From Klebsiella pneumoniae (GTDB taxonomy: Bacteria > Myxococcota_A > UBA796 > GCA-2862545): a DNA stretch of 36,908 nucleotides. The position numbers were made by a program, and so were the translations under genes. The stretch lies in assembly GCA_945861065.1 (NCBI GenBank), contig CAMASI010000045.1, forward strand, positions 1 to 36,908, in the 5' to 3' direction. Shown piece after piece: positions 26,683-34,836 of the stretch. Every line of letters begins with the position of its first letter. Position 1 is the stretch's first letter. Under the pieces are notes generated by a model, which was given only the letters and a program-made list of their open reading frames with translations, did not search any database and was not told where the DNA came from.

Positions 26683-27483
26683 GTGTCCCCCTTTTTCACA
26701 CAGCCGGTCATTACGGCGGACCAACAAGCTGCGCTTTCCGACGTCGCACGGTTGCTCGCCGACAAACAAATTCGGCATTTGCCAGTCGTCGATCCGAAGG
26801 GGCGAATGACCGGGGTCTTGACCGACATGGACCTGTACAAGGCCGGTCGGTTGACGGCGGCCGGGGTGTGGGCGTGGAACACCGCTGGAAACAACTGGAT
26901 GCGCGCGCGCGACGTGTCGATCACGGACCCGCTTCGGGTGCTTCCGGATCTGTCGCTACCCGGAGCGCTGCAGCGTTTGCTGGCGGACCGCCACAGGTTG
27001 GTCATCGCGATCGACGCGTTCAAGCGCCCCATCGGCCTCTTCACCGAGCGGGACGCGATTCGGATTGCTGTGCGCGTCCTTCCCGCTGGACGCCCCGTGG
27101 ACCTCGCACAAACTGCGCCCCTGCTGGTTTCCCCTTCCGATCGGGCGGGTGAGGTGTTGCGGTTGATGGACACGTACCGGGTCCGGCACATCCCGGTGGT
27201 GCTCAATGGCGAGGTCGTGGGCACGGTGTCGCGTCGTGACTTGCTGAAAGAAGATGCGTTTGGCCACCCGCAGGTGCGGCTTGCGGACTTGGGAGCGACC
27301 AGCGTTGCGGTGGTGGGGCCCGATGGGCTGAGCGCCAAAGAAATCGCAAAACGAATCTACGACACCCGCGTCGGGTGTGTGGCGTTGCTCGACCCGAATG
27401 GGCGCGTCGTGCGTGTGGCGACGACCACCGACGTCATCAAGGCCCTGCACGCGATGTTGGGGTCAATGGCGGCGGATCGGTAG
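26683..27483 (+). CDS. Stand-alone protein with four CBS domains
   Basis: GTG at 26683 with GGGAG five bases upstream gives 266 aa. The frame is open much further upstream, but that part is the reverse of bioA and is not coding here. The four CBS units are at roughly 5-60 (ITADQQAALSDVARLLADKQ then HLPVVDPKGRMTGVLTDMDL), 70-130 (LGGALQRLLAD-like with PIGLFTERDAIRIA), 140-190 (EVLRLMDTYRVRHIPVVL, VVGTVSRRDLL) and 200-262 (AKEIAKRIYDTRVGCVALLD, VRVATTTDVIKAL). Paired CBS domains bind adenine nucleotides or SAM and usually regulate partners. Nothing enzymatic is attached. It lies between bioA and bioF, and its 3' end overlaps bioF by 47 bp on the other strand. Confidence 0.85.
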   Translation: MSPFFTQPVITADQQAALSDVARLLADKQIRHLPVVDPKGRMTGVLTDMDLYKAGRLTAAGVWAWNTAGNNWMRARDVSITDPLRVLPDLSLPGALQRLLADRHRLVIAIDAFKRPIGLFTERDAIRIAVRVLPAGRPVDLAQTAPLLVSPSDRAGEVLRLMDTYRVRHIPVVLNGEVVGTVSRRDLLKEDAFGHPQVRLADLGATSVAVVGPDGLSAKEIAKRIYDTRVGCVALLDPNGRVVRVATTTDVIKALHAMLGSMAADR

Positions 27484-28558
27484 CGGCGCAGACTCCGAAG
27501 GCGTCCAATACGCGGTCGACCTGCTCGTTGGTCATGGCTGCCGACGCCCCCAGGCGAATTCGTTCGGAGCCTTGGGGTACGGTGGGCCAACGGATAGGTG
27601 CGGCCCACACGCCACGCTCGAGCAAACGTGCGGCGCATGCCAGCGCGTTGTTGCCCAGCACGACGCCGAGCACGTGGTGGTCGCCGACCACGGTCCAACC
27701 GAGCTGACGGAGGCCTGTGCGCAACCGGTGTGCAACCGTAGCGAGGCGTTGCTGAAGTGTGGGGTCTTCCGTGGCCCGTCGGAAGCCCGTGAGCGCCATA
27801 GCGACGACGGGTTCAGGGGCGGCGGTCGTGAAAATGTACGAGCGCGCGAGGTTTTGGAGCAGGTCGCGCAAGGGGGGTGACCCAACGGCAAACGCGCCGG
27901 CCGCCCCAAAGGCCTTGCCGAAGGTACCGATGACGACGTCGGGACGCACACCCGCGGCGGCGGCAGCACCCCGTCCGCGTGGACCGAGGCATCCAACCGC
28001 GTGGGCCTCGTCCACGATGAGCAGCGGTGCGGGCGGGTAGGCGGCGAACGGCGGAACGTCGCCGTCCATGGAGTAGAGGCCCTCAAGAACAATCAGTGTG
28101 GCCGTCGAAGGCACCGCATCCGGGCGACAATGCGGGATGACATGGCGTTGCGCCTTGCTGAGCCGAAGGCCGTCGATGATGGAGGCGTGGTTGAGGGCGT
28201 CGGAGGCCACAACGTCTGCGGATTCCGGTAGGGTCGAGAGCACGCCGACATTCGCCTGCCAGCCAGACGGAAAGAGCACAGCCTCCCCGTCAAACCACGC
28301 GCCTACGGCATCTTCGAGCTGGTGGTGGATGGGGCGGGATCCTGAGATGAGTCGACTCGATCCTGAGCCACCCCCGGCTGCCGGACCGCCGACCTCCCAG
28401 GCCAGGCCCAGGTAGTCATTGCTGCACGCGACGATCACCTCGCGGCCATCGAGGGTGCCGGTCACCGGTCCGGTCGGTGTGAGCGGTCGGGGCGCACGCC
28501 AACGGCCGGCGCTGCGGACGTCGGACAAGCGCTGCGTCCACCTCGCTGTCCGCGTCAT
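27437..28558 (-). CDS. bioF: 8-amino-7-oxononanoate synthase (BioF-like alpha-oxoamine synthase)
   Basis: ATG at 28558 gives 373 aa, overlapping the preceding stop as ATGA; the frame continues upstream but without family similarity. Motifs are ACSNDYLGLA, SGSRPIHHQLEDAVGAWF, FPSGWQANVGVLSTL, SDALNHASIIDGLRLS (His124), LEGLYSMDGDVPP, VDEAHAVGCLGPRGRG (Asp183) and GTFGKAFGAAGAFAVG with the PLP Lys215. It condenses pimeloyl-ACP or pimeloyl-CoA with alanine to KAPA, the substrate of BioA. The C-terminal 15 residues (Pro/Thr-rich) lie over the end of the CBS gene. Other alpha-oxoamine synthases such as KBL are possible, but bioA nearby supports BioF. Confidence 0.88.
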   Translation of the reverse strand: MTRTARWTQRLSDVRSAGRWRAPRPLTPTGPVTGTLDGREVIVACSNDYLGLAWEVGGPAAGGGSGSSRLISGSRPIHHQLEDAVGAWFDGEAVLFPSGWQANVGVLSTLPESADVVASDALNHASIIDGLRLSKAQRHVIPHCRPDAVPSTATLIVLEGLYSMDGDVPPFAAYPPAPLLIVDEAHAVGCLGPRGRGAAAAAGVRPDVVIGTFGKAFGAAGAFAVGSPPLRDLLQNLARSYIFTTAAPEPVVAMALTGFRRATEDPTLQQRLATVAHRLRTGLRQLGWTVVGDHHVLGVVLGNNALACAARLLERGVWAAPIRWPTVPQGSERIRLGASAAMTNEQVDRVLDAFGVCAATDPPPLTPTSRAGP

Positions 28559-29973
28559 GACAGGAGTGACCGCAACACGCGGCGCACACCGGGAAGCACC
28601 CCTGGCGTGGCCGAGACCCTGGGCAATTCGACCCACAAACCACCGGTCGGATTCGGCGCGTGATCGACCACCCAGGCACCGCAGTGGATTCGCCACGCTT
28701 TCCCCCGATCAGCCGCGTAGGCGACGAATCGCCCGACGGGCGCGCTGTCTACGACCAGTCCGGTTTCTTCGTACAGTTCGCGGCGCATCGCGTCTACCGG
28801 GCTTTCGTCAGGCTCGACGGCACCGCCAGGGAAAGCCAGTGCACCCGAAGGGCGTCGGGTCAGCAGTACGGCGCCTTTGGACAGGTCGATCACGCAGGCG
28901 CTGCCTGCTTCATGGAGGTCCGTCCTCCTCGAAGGCGGCAGGTGGGCACCGTGTTTGTGTGTCCAGCCCCGTTGGGTCAAGAAAGGCAGCACGTCGGGTC
29001 GGTGTACGACCCGTCCCCGCGCATCCAGCCATTCCGCGAGGGAGGTCCCATAGCCTTTGCCTTGGTGTTTGGGGTCGATGCTCGCAGCCCAGGTGGTCGG
29101 GTCAATCCAGCCGACCACCTTTCCGTCGCTGCAGACCGGGTGCGTGCCGTCCGAAGCTCGGACGGTCGGGGCGTTGTGCAGGATCGCTCCGTCCGGTACG
29201 GCCAGATCTCGGGGCCCTTTCCCGTGTAAGGCACGGAGCTTTCTGTCGACGCTGGCGTCCTGGACGGAGGCCACACGCGTTAGATTGAACACGGGGCCGC
29301 GGAGGTGGCTGCGTCCGTCTGGAAGGGGCGTCATGGCCGGTCCAACCCATCCCGGCCCGACAATGTGATCGATGATCTGATGGGCGACCGCGGTTCGAGC
29401 GCCATCGAGGGCGACGACGTCGGACGGGCTGACGATCCGCACGGGGTGGCGGTCGTCGGTGAGGTTGCCGTGGTCGTTGGCTACCACCCAATCCACCTGC
29501 GCCTGGGCCAACTGGGCCCGGGCAGCTTTATCGAGCGTAGTTGTGTCACTTCCGGACAACAGCTTGAATCCGACGATTTTGCACGATGGGCCGAGACGCT
29601 GGCGGAGCGTTGGGAGGATCTTCGCTCGGCGGTGCAGCGTCACCGTCACGGTCTCCTCGTCAGATCGGCGTTTTCCCGCCGTGCGCTCGGGCCGATAGTC
29701 TGCAACGGCGGCGGCCATGAACAGCCAATCTACGGGTCCGTCGGCGAAAGCCAGCGCCAGTTCCCGGTCGAGGTCGTCCGCCGTTTTCCAGGTCCGAATC
29801 TCCGCCGGAATCGTGACCGGGGCCGGCGCGCTCGTGAGCAGGGTGACCGCGACCCCGTGTTCCGCCAGCGCTTCCGTCAACGCAAACGCGAGTCGCCCAG
29901 TGGAGCGATTGCCCAGCACTCGGACGTCGTCGATGGGCTCGGCCGAACCACCCGCCGTGACGATGGCGCGCAT
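28555..29973 (-). CDS. CoaB-like phosphopantothenoylcysteine synthetase fused to GNAT-like and Nudix domains
   Basis: ATG at 29973 gives 472 aa; the open frame reaches 30150 but the extra part is not family-like. Residues 1-205 match CoaB, the synthetase half of Dfp: VTAGGSAEPIDDVRVLGNRSTGR at the start, MAAAVADYRPE (87-97), AKILPTLRQRLG and WVVANDHGN. The flavoprotein CoaC half is absent. Residues about 225-345 resemble an acetyltransferase, with the acetyl-CoA loop HQGKGYG (303-309) and a typical LPFLTQRGW end. Residues 355-472 are a Nudix domain with the full box G-x5-E-x7-REL-x-EE-x-GL at 384-406. The NudL-type CoA-specific motif is not complete. The gene overlaps bioF as ATGA. CoaB would join Cys to phosphopantothenate; the partners' roles are unknown. 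Confidence 0.75.
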   Translation of the reverse strand: MRAIVTAGGSAEPIDDVRVLGNRSTGRLAFALTEALAEHGVAVTLLTSAPAPVTIPAEIRTWKTADDLDRELALAFADGPVDWLFMAAAVADYRPERTAGKRRSDEETVTVTLHRRAKILPTLRQRLGPSCKIVGFKLLSGSDTTTLDKAARAQLAQAQVDWVVANDHGNLTDDRHPVRIVSPSDVVALDGARTAVAHQIIDHIVGPGWVGPAMTPLPDGRSHLRGPVFNLTRVASVQDASVDRKLRALHGKGPRDLAVPDGAILHNAPTVRASDGTHPVCSDGKVVGWIDPTTWAASIDPKHQGKGYGTSLAEWLDARGRVVHRPDVLPFLTQRGWTHKHGAHLPPSRRTDLHEAGSACVIDLSKGAVLLTRRPSGALAFPGGAVEPDESPVDAMRRELYEETGLVVDSAPVGRFVAYAADRGKAWRIHCGAWVVDHAPNPTGGLWVELPRVSATPGVLPGVRRVLRSLLS

Positions 29974-30050
29974 GCGGGGGCCTAACTGAACGCGGGTGCG
30001 CGTCGAAGCGGGCGTACCGGAGGATAGTCGTTCTGGAGAAGGGGGTACAA

Positions 30051-30293
30051 ATGCCCAGTCCGTCGACGTGGAGCCGAATTTCGGGTGGAATCGTGCTCGC
30101 ACTTGTCGTGAGCATGTATGCCATGGCCTGGATGAAAGGCGGTTGGCCACCGAGTCATCCCTGGTCCGGGATTGCGTTGACGTTTCTCGGCGTCAGAGCG
30201 ATGATTTGGCCTGTCGAGGATCCTAGGCGCGTGGTGATTCTCTCTGGACTCGCGTTGGCGGCGGCCGTATTGTGGACCGTGTCCGCGATGTAA
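30051..30293 (+). CDS. Small membrane protein of unknown function
   Basis: The protein has 80 aa. ATG follows a strong GGAGAAGGGGG ribosome-binding sequence with about five-base spacing. Three hydrophobic segments are visible (GGIVLALVVSMYAMAWMKGG; WSGIALTFLGVRAMIW; VVILSGLALAAAVLWTVSAM), so it is probably an inner-membrane protein. I do not recognise the family. It is divergent from the CoaB fusion gene and followed 54 bp later by a small lipoprotein gene. Confidence 0.7.
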   Translation: MPSPSTWSRISGGIVLALVVSMYAMAWMKGGWPPSHPWSGIALTFLGVRAMIWPVEDPRRVVILSGLALAAAVLWTVSAM

Positions 30294-30347
30294 CGACGGA
30301 ACCGGTAACTGGACGAATGGGGTGCTATGTGCACCGCGGAGGTGGGT

Positions 30348-30737
30348 ATGCGTGCAGCGATTGGTGCGTTGTTTTTTGCAGTGGCCTGCGGTGGTTCGCC
30401 CGACGGGACCACAGACGCGACCACACCAACGGACACCGATTCTACGACGGAGCCGCCCGTCGCCTGCACGGCGTTGGTCGAAGGGCGTTGGGCCTCGTCG
30501 AGTGAGAATTGTTTCGGGATGGGCATGGATGCCGATCTCACGCTGGACGCGGAAGGCTGCGAGTTCACGTTTTCCAATTGGAATATGTCGATGGACGCGC
30601 CCGAAGGCGGCGTCGTGACGGGCTCCGACGTGACATTGACCGGTGCTGGTTGGAACGATTGTGTTGGAACGACCGATGGAACCACCCTCGATGCCGTGTG
30701 TGGAAGCGGGTGCAATTTCCATATGGAAGTCCAGTGA
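30348..30737 (+). CDS. Small secreted lipoprotein
   Basis: ATG at 30348 with GGAGGTGGGT upstream gives 129 aa. A short signal peptide (RAAIGALFFAVAC) ends in a lipobox-like AVAC. It is followed by a Thr/Asp-rich linker (GGSPDGTTDATTPTDTD) of the kind common in myxobacterial lipoproteins. The rest is a small beta-rich domain with six Cys (GRWASSSENCFGMG, DAEGCEFTFSNWNMSMD, GWNDCVGTTDG, VCGSGCNFHMEVQ), which may form disulfides. Met- and His-containing stretches could bind metal, but that is speculation. Its stop overlaps the multicopper oxidase start as GTGA, so the two are probably made together. Confidence 0.8.
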   Translation: MRAAIGALFFAVACGGSPDGTTDATTPTDTDSTTEPPVACTALVEGRWASSSENCFGMGMDADLTLDAEGCEFTFSNWNMSMDAPEGGVVTGSDVTLTGAGWNDCVGTTDGTTLDAVCGSGCNFHMEVQ

Positions 30738-32425
30738 CGCTTTTTGGCTGGGTTTGGCTGGCGGGTTGCGGCCCTGCGGTCGTCGGCGAAATCCCGTCGA
30801 CGCCCGACTCCGACCCGTGGCTTGATCCAGCGCCTCCACTGCTCGCCGACACGGATCCCGATGAAAATCGGTTTGTCGGCACGCTGCGCGTAGCGCCAAG
30901 CACCTGGGAGCCGTCCCCTGGCGTGTTTGTACAAGGGAACGCCTACAATGGTACTGTACCGGGCCCGCTGATTCGGGTTGCCGTGGGTTCGGACGTGTCG
31001 GTGACCTTCGTCAACGACAACGCAGCGGATTGGGAAGACACCGTTCATTGGCATGGCATCGAGGGCAACAACGCCGCCGACGGCACGGGTGTCACCCAGT
31101 CGCATGTGCACCCGGGCGGGTCCTTTGTCTATGATTTCCGAGTCACTCGGCCGGGGTTGTATTGGTACCACCCGCACCACCGCGGGGCGCAAGGGGTATT
31201 CAACGGTTCTTACGGGCCGTTGTGGGTGCAGGACGCAGATGAGGCCGAGCTCGTTGCCGCGGGCGTGTTGCCGTCAGACGCTCGCGTTTTGGTGTTGGCA
31301 GACGTGTCGGAGGCCGGCGGTGTGCCGTTTTCGGTCGAGACCGACAATGCGATGGAAATCATGAACGGGACGGAGGGCAGCCGCCTTCTGGTCAATGGTG
31401 TGGAGGATCCGGTCTTCGAGATCGCGGCCGGTGGTGCGGTTCGCCTGTTGGTACTGAACGCGTCGATCGTGCGATTCTGGCGTTTGTCGGTGCCCGGCCA
31501 CACCCTGTATCGGGTGGGCGGTCAAGGGGGCCTGCTCGATGCCGTTCGGGTGGAAGGTGGCACAAGCACAGGGCAGGTCGTGTCGTTGGCGGACGGCGCG
31601 GATTTGGGGTCGGTGGAGGTCCCCCTTGGATTTCCGAGGGGCGAAATCGTATTGGCGCCCGCAGAGCGCGCAGACCTCGTTTTGGTGCCGAATGGCGTAG
31701 TCGGCGACGAGCTGGAATTGCGGTGGGAGGATGTCGCACGAGGTCGTCACGGAATGTGGATGGCCGGCGATACGATGGTCATGGGGGATGCCGACGATGA
31801 CGGCGCGCGCCTTGGCGAAACGGTGGCGACCTTCCGTCTCGTAGACAGGCCAACCGAGCCCTGGAAACTCACCGAAGGTGACCCCGTGCTCGGAGCCGTC
31901 GGTCGAACGGTAGGACGGCCGAGCATTGATGGCGCCGTCAATCGTGTCGGAGAAGACGCAATGGTATTCTCCGAGTTGATGGACATGTCGTTGGATGCCA
32001 ATGGAATTTGGCAAATGTCTACTGCGTTGTATGTCGATGGTCAGTCGTGGTTACCGGAACAACATTCGGGCCCGACGACACCGCTTTCACCTACGTCGTT
32101 TACGGCGAAATTGGGCGAAACGTTGTTGTGGGAAGTGCGCAACGAAAGCGACATGTCCCATCCCGTGCATATTCACGGGTTTTCGTACCAGATGTTGTCG
32201 TTTCGGTCCGAGGACGAATTGGCAGGCACGGCCACGACTTGGTCTGTGGGCTGGGATGAATGGGTGGACACAACACGGCTTCCGAGTCGGACCTCGCTGT
32301 TTGTCGCGATGCCGCTATTGGACCCCGTTGGGGACGGGGAAGCGCTTGGACGATGGATGCGCCATTGCCATATTTTCCAGCACGGGGAAAATGGCATGAT
32401 GTCGGAGTTTAGCGTCGAGCGGTGA
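30734..32425 (+). CDS. Multicopper oxidase, lipid-anchored
   Basis: GTG at 30734 overlaps the preceding stop and gives 563 aa. The frame is open far upstream, but this start yields a short signal with a perfect lipobox (VWLAGCGP, Cys12). It contains three cupredoxin domains. Copper ligands are visible in HWHGIEGNN (His105, His107), GLYWYHPHHRGAQG (His146, His148), HPVHIHGFSY, and the C-terminal MRHCHIFQHGENGMM with Cys545, His550 and an axial Met. This is a complete laccase-type set of T1 plus T2/T3 sites. The YWYHPHHRG signature and length fit the CueO/CopA/SufI-like group. Likely roles are copper or phenol oxidation at the cell surface; the substrate cannot be told from sequence. Confidence 0.92.
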   Translation: MTLFGWVWLAGCGPAVVGEIPSTPDSDPWLDPAPPLLADTDPDENRFVGTLRVAPSTWEPSPGVFVQGNAYNGTVPGPLIRVAVGSDVSVTFVNDNAADWEDTVHWHGIEGNNAADGTGVTQSHVHPGGSFVYDFRVTRPGLYWYHPHHRGAQGVFNGSYGPLWVQDADEAELVAAGVLPSDARVLVLADVSEAGGVPFSVETDNAMEIMNGTEGSRLLVNGVEDPVFEIAAGGAVRLLVLNASIVRFWRLSVPGHTLYRVGGQGGLLDAVRVEGGTSTGQVVSLADGADLGSVEVPLGFPRGEIVLAPAERADLVLVPNGVVGDELELRWEDVARGRHGMWMAGDTMVMGDADDDGARLGETVATFRLVDRPTEPWKLTEGDPVLGAVGRTVGRPSIDGAVNRVGEDAMVFSELMDMSLDANGIWQMSTALYVDGQSWLPEQHSGPTTPLSPTSFTAKLGETLLWEVRNESDMSHPVHIHGFSYQMLSFRSEDELAGTATTWSVGWDEWVDTTRLPSRTSLFVAMPLLDPVGDGEALGRWMRHCHIFQHGENGMMSEFSVER

Positions 32426-32469
32426 GTGGGGCGGCCTGCGCGACGCCGGTCGGTTAGGCGCCCGCGTCC

Positions 32470-34836
32470 ATGCGGTTCGATGACGGTGCTCGCACCCTGT
32501 CGCTGTCGGTGCGCGACCTTGTCGAGCTCGGGGCACGAACGGGCCACCTCGTTTTGGAGGGTGTGCGCGCAGACACGGACCGGATGGCGGCGGGTCGGGA
32601 TCTGCATGTCCTCGTTCAATCAGAGCGGGCGGAGGAGGACGCAACCTATCGGGCGGAGGTGCGGGTTCGGCACCTGATGGGGGTTGGAGAGTGGACGGTG
32701 GAGTTGTCGGGCCGGGTAGACGGTCTGGTGGCCGACAGTGAGCACACCGTTGTCGAAGAGATCAAGAGCACGCTGCTCGATGCGAGCCGACTCCTCCCCA
32801 CCGTCAGTACGGACTGGCCAGAATATGTGGCCCAACTCGAAGTGTATTTGTGGATGCTCGGGGAAGCGCGTTTCCCGGATCCCGTCGGAAGGCTGGTCTT
32901 CGTGTCATTGACCGACGGGTCTCGCCATGTGCTCGTCGTGCCGCTGGATGGGCCCGCGGTTGGGGCGACGGTGCGCGGGCGGGTCGCTGAGTTGTGTGCA
33001 GCCCGAGACCGTCGCATCGTCTGGATGACGGAGCGACGGTCCCGGGGTGTGCCGTGGACGTTTGGAAGCTGGCGTAGGGGCCAGCGCGAGGTGGCCGAGG
33101 CGGTGCGGTGGGCGCTCGATGAGGGTCGGCCCGTGTTGGTCGAGGCCCCGACAGGCGCTGGGAAAACAGCAGCGGTGCTGCACGGTGCGCTCGGACACGG
33201 GTTTGCGACGGACCGACAGGTGTTTTGGGCCACAGCGCGTACAACCCAGCAGGATCCAATTTGTAGGGCGTTGGACCGTTTGGTGGACGCGGACCTACCG
33301 GTGCGAGGCGTGCAGATCACCGCGAAGGAAAAGGCCTGTCTCAATGGCGTCGTCGCCTGTCGACCGGATACCTGCCCCTATTCGGCGAACTACCACGATA
33401 AATTGCGTGCGACGGGGCTCGCGGTCACGCTTCAGGAAAAAGCAGGGGTTCATCGGCGGGAGGGGGTTGGGTACGCGGCGCGTGCGGTGGAGGTCTGCCC
33501 CTATCAGCTCGCGCTGGACGTATTGCCGGCCCGTGACGTGGCTGTTGGGGACTACGGATACGTATTTGACCCCTCCGTTCGAATGCGTTCGATTTTCGGC
33601 GACGAAACCGCCCGCGAGTGGGTGGTCGTTGTCGATGAGGTTCACCAGTTGGTCGAGCGAGCGAGGGGGTTTCTCAGCCCTCGCGTCGACGCCGCCATGG
33701 CGCGTTTGGCTGTCGCAAGGCTGGAAGGCGATTCGTTTCGCTACGGGCCGATCGTGGCGCTTGCCCGCGCGGTCGCGGACCGGGTGTGTGCGCTGGCTTC
33801 CACCGTTCGGGAGGCGCCGATCGCGTTGCCGCGGGAGAGTTTTGCGGACCTGGCGAAACAAATCGGGGATTTGGCGCTGCCGTACGCGTGGGCCAAGGTC
33901 GAGTCTCCGCGGTTTTCGCCGGGGGAACGCGACTTCTGGTTGGTGACGGCGCGCGCCGTATTGCGCTTGCACGAGGCGCTCACGGAAGGCATTGGTGCAC
34001 ATCGGGTGGCTGTAGGGTGCGGAGCGCCGGGGGGGGAGTTCGTTCGCCTGGTTTGTTTAGATCCTGCCCCGCTGTTGGGTCCGTTCATTCAATCGCTTGG
34101 CGGATTCGTAGGTGTGAGCGCCACGTTGAGGCCGACCGAGTTTTTTCGCGACAATCTTGGGCTTGACGAGGAACGCTTGGAATTGGTGTCCGCGCCCAGT
34201 CCTTTTGACCCGGAAAACCTCCGGGTCTTGGTGGCGCCTCGGGTGTCCACTGCCTTTCGGGATCGTGTGGCTCATGCGCCCTCGACCGCCAAGTTGATCG
34301 ACGAATTGCTCGACGCCGTGAAGGGAAATGTGATTGTATATTTCCCGAGCTTTGAAATGCTGGAGGATTTGGTGGGACGTCTCACCACGACCCGGCCACG
34401 CCTCATTCAGGTCTCTGGGATGACCGAAACCCAGAGAGACAGCTGGCTCGCGAAACTGGGTGGCGGAGGGCCCCCTGTATTGGCGGCCGCCGTGCTCGGA
34501 GGCCTGTTTGCCGAGGGGATCGACCCGCCCCCGGGTGCGTTGGCGGCGGTCATTGTGGTTGGACCTGCATTCCCGCCTGTGGGTTTGGAGCGCGATTTGT
34601 TGCGGGATTATTACGAACAGCGGTGGGGAAAAGGCTTCCGGTACGCGAGCCTTGTTCCGGGTTTGACACGGGTGGTGCAGGCGGCGGGGCGTTTGGTTCG
34701 GCGAGAAGAGGACAAGGGGACGGTGGTGTTGATCGACCGGCGCTTTCGTTGGCGCGAAGTCGCTGAATTGTTGCCGCCAAGTTGGCGAATCGAGGTCGCC
34801 GATGACCCGGCCGCCGTGTTGAGAGGAACAGCGTGA
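32470..34836 (+). CDS. PD-(D/E)XK nuclease-like domain fused to an Fe-S XPD/DinG-type DNA helicase
   Basis: The protein has 788 aa. Residues about 60-160 fit a Cas4/RecB-like PD-(D/E)XK fold: GRVDGLVADS (Asp84), VVEEIKST (Glu97, Lys99) and EYVAQLEVYLWML (Gln122, Tyr126). The helicase follows, with Walker A EAPTGAGKT (residues 225-233) and the Walker B box VVVVDEVHQL (Asp389-His392, DEVH instead of DEAH). Between them four cysteines (290, 297, 302, 343) are spaced like the XPD/DinG iron-sulfur ligands. C-terminal motifs include GVSATLRPTEFF, VIVYFPSFEML and RVVQAAGRLVRREEDKG. This is a superfamily 2 5'-3' helicase type. The stop overlaps the next gene as GTGA. It is a DNA repair or anti-invader enzyme; which one is not decidable here. 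Confidence 0.85.
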   Translation: MRFDDGARTLSLSVRDLVELGARTGHLVLEGVRADTDRMAAGRDLHVLVQSERAEEDATYRAEVRVRHLMGVGEWTVELSGRVDGLVADSEHTVVEEIKSTLLDASRLLPTVSTDWPEYVAQLEVYLWMLGEARFPDPVGRLVFVSLTDGSRHVLVVPLDGPAVGATVRGRVAELCAARDRRIVWMTERRSRGVPWTFGSWRRGQREVAEAVRWALDEGRPVLVEAPTGAGKTAAVLHGALGHGFATDRQVFWATARTTQQDPICRALDRLVDADLPVRGVQITAKEKACLNGVVACRPDTCPYSANYHDKLRATGLAVTLQEKAGVHRREGVGYAARAVEVCPYQLALDVLPARDVAVGDYGYVFDPSVRMRSIFGDETAREWVVVVDEVHQLVERARGFLSPRVDAAMARLAVARLEGDSFRYGPIVALARAVADRVCALASTVREAPIALPRESFADLAKQIGDLALPYAWAKVESPRFSPGERDFWLVTARAVLRLHEALTEGIGAHRVAVGCGAPGGEFVRLVCLDPAPLLGPFIQSLGGFVGVSATLRPTEFFRDNLGLDEERLELVSAPSPFDPENLRVLVAPRVSTAFRDRVAHAPSTAKLIDELLDAVKGNVIVYFPSFEMLEDLVGRLTTTRPRLIQVSGMTETQRDSWLAKLGGGGPPVLAAAVLGGLFAEGIDPPPGALAAVIVVGPAFPPVGLERDLLRDYYEQRWGKGFRYASLVPGLTRVVQAAGRLVRREEDKGTVVLIDRRFRWREVAELLPPSWRIEVADDPAAVLRGTA

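Noticed and set aside
28555..28905. NudL-type CoA pyrophosphatase assignment of the Nudix domain
   Set aside because: The CoA-specific LLTxR(S/A) motif with its following Arg and Gly spacing is incomplete; only a general Nudix call is safe.
29974..30150. Upstream extension of the CoaB fusion protein
   Set aside because: CoaB family proteins begin at the VTAGG motif right after ATG 29973; the extension overlaps the leader and start of the divergent small membrane protein gene.
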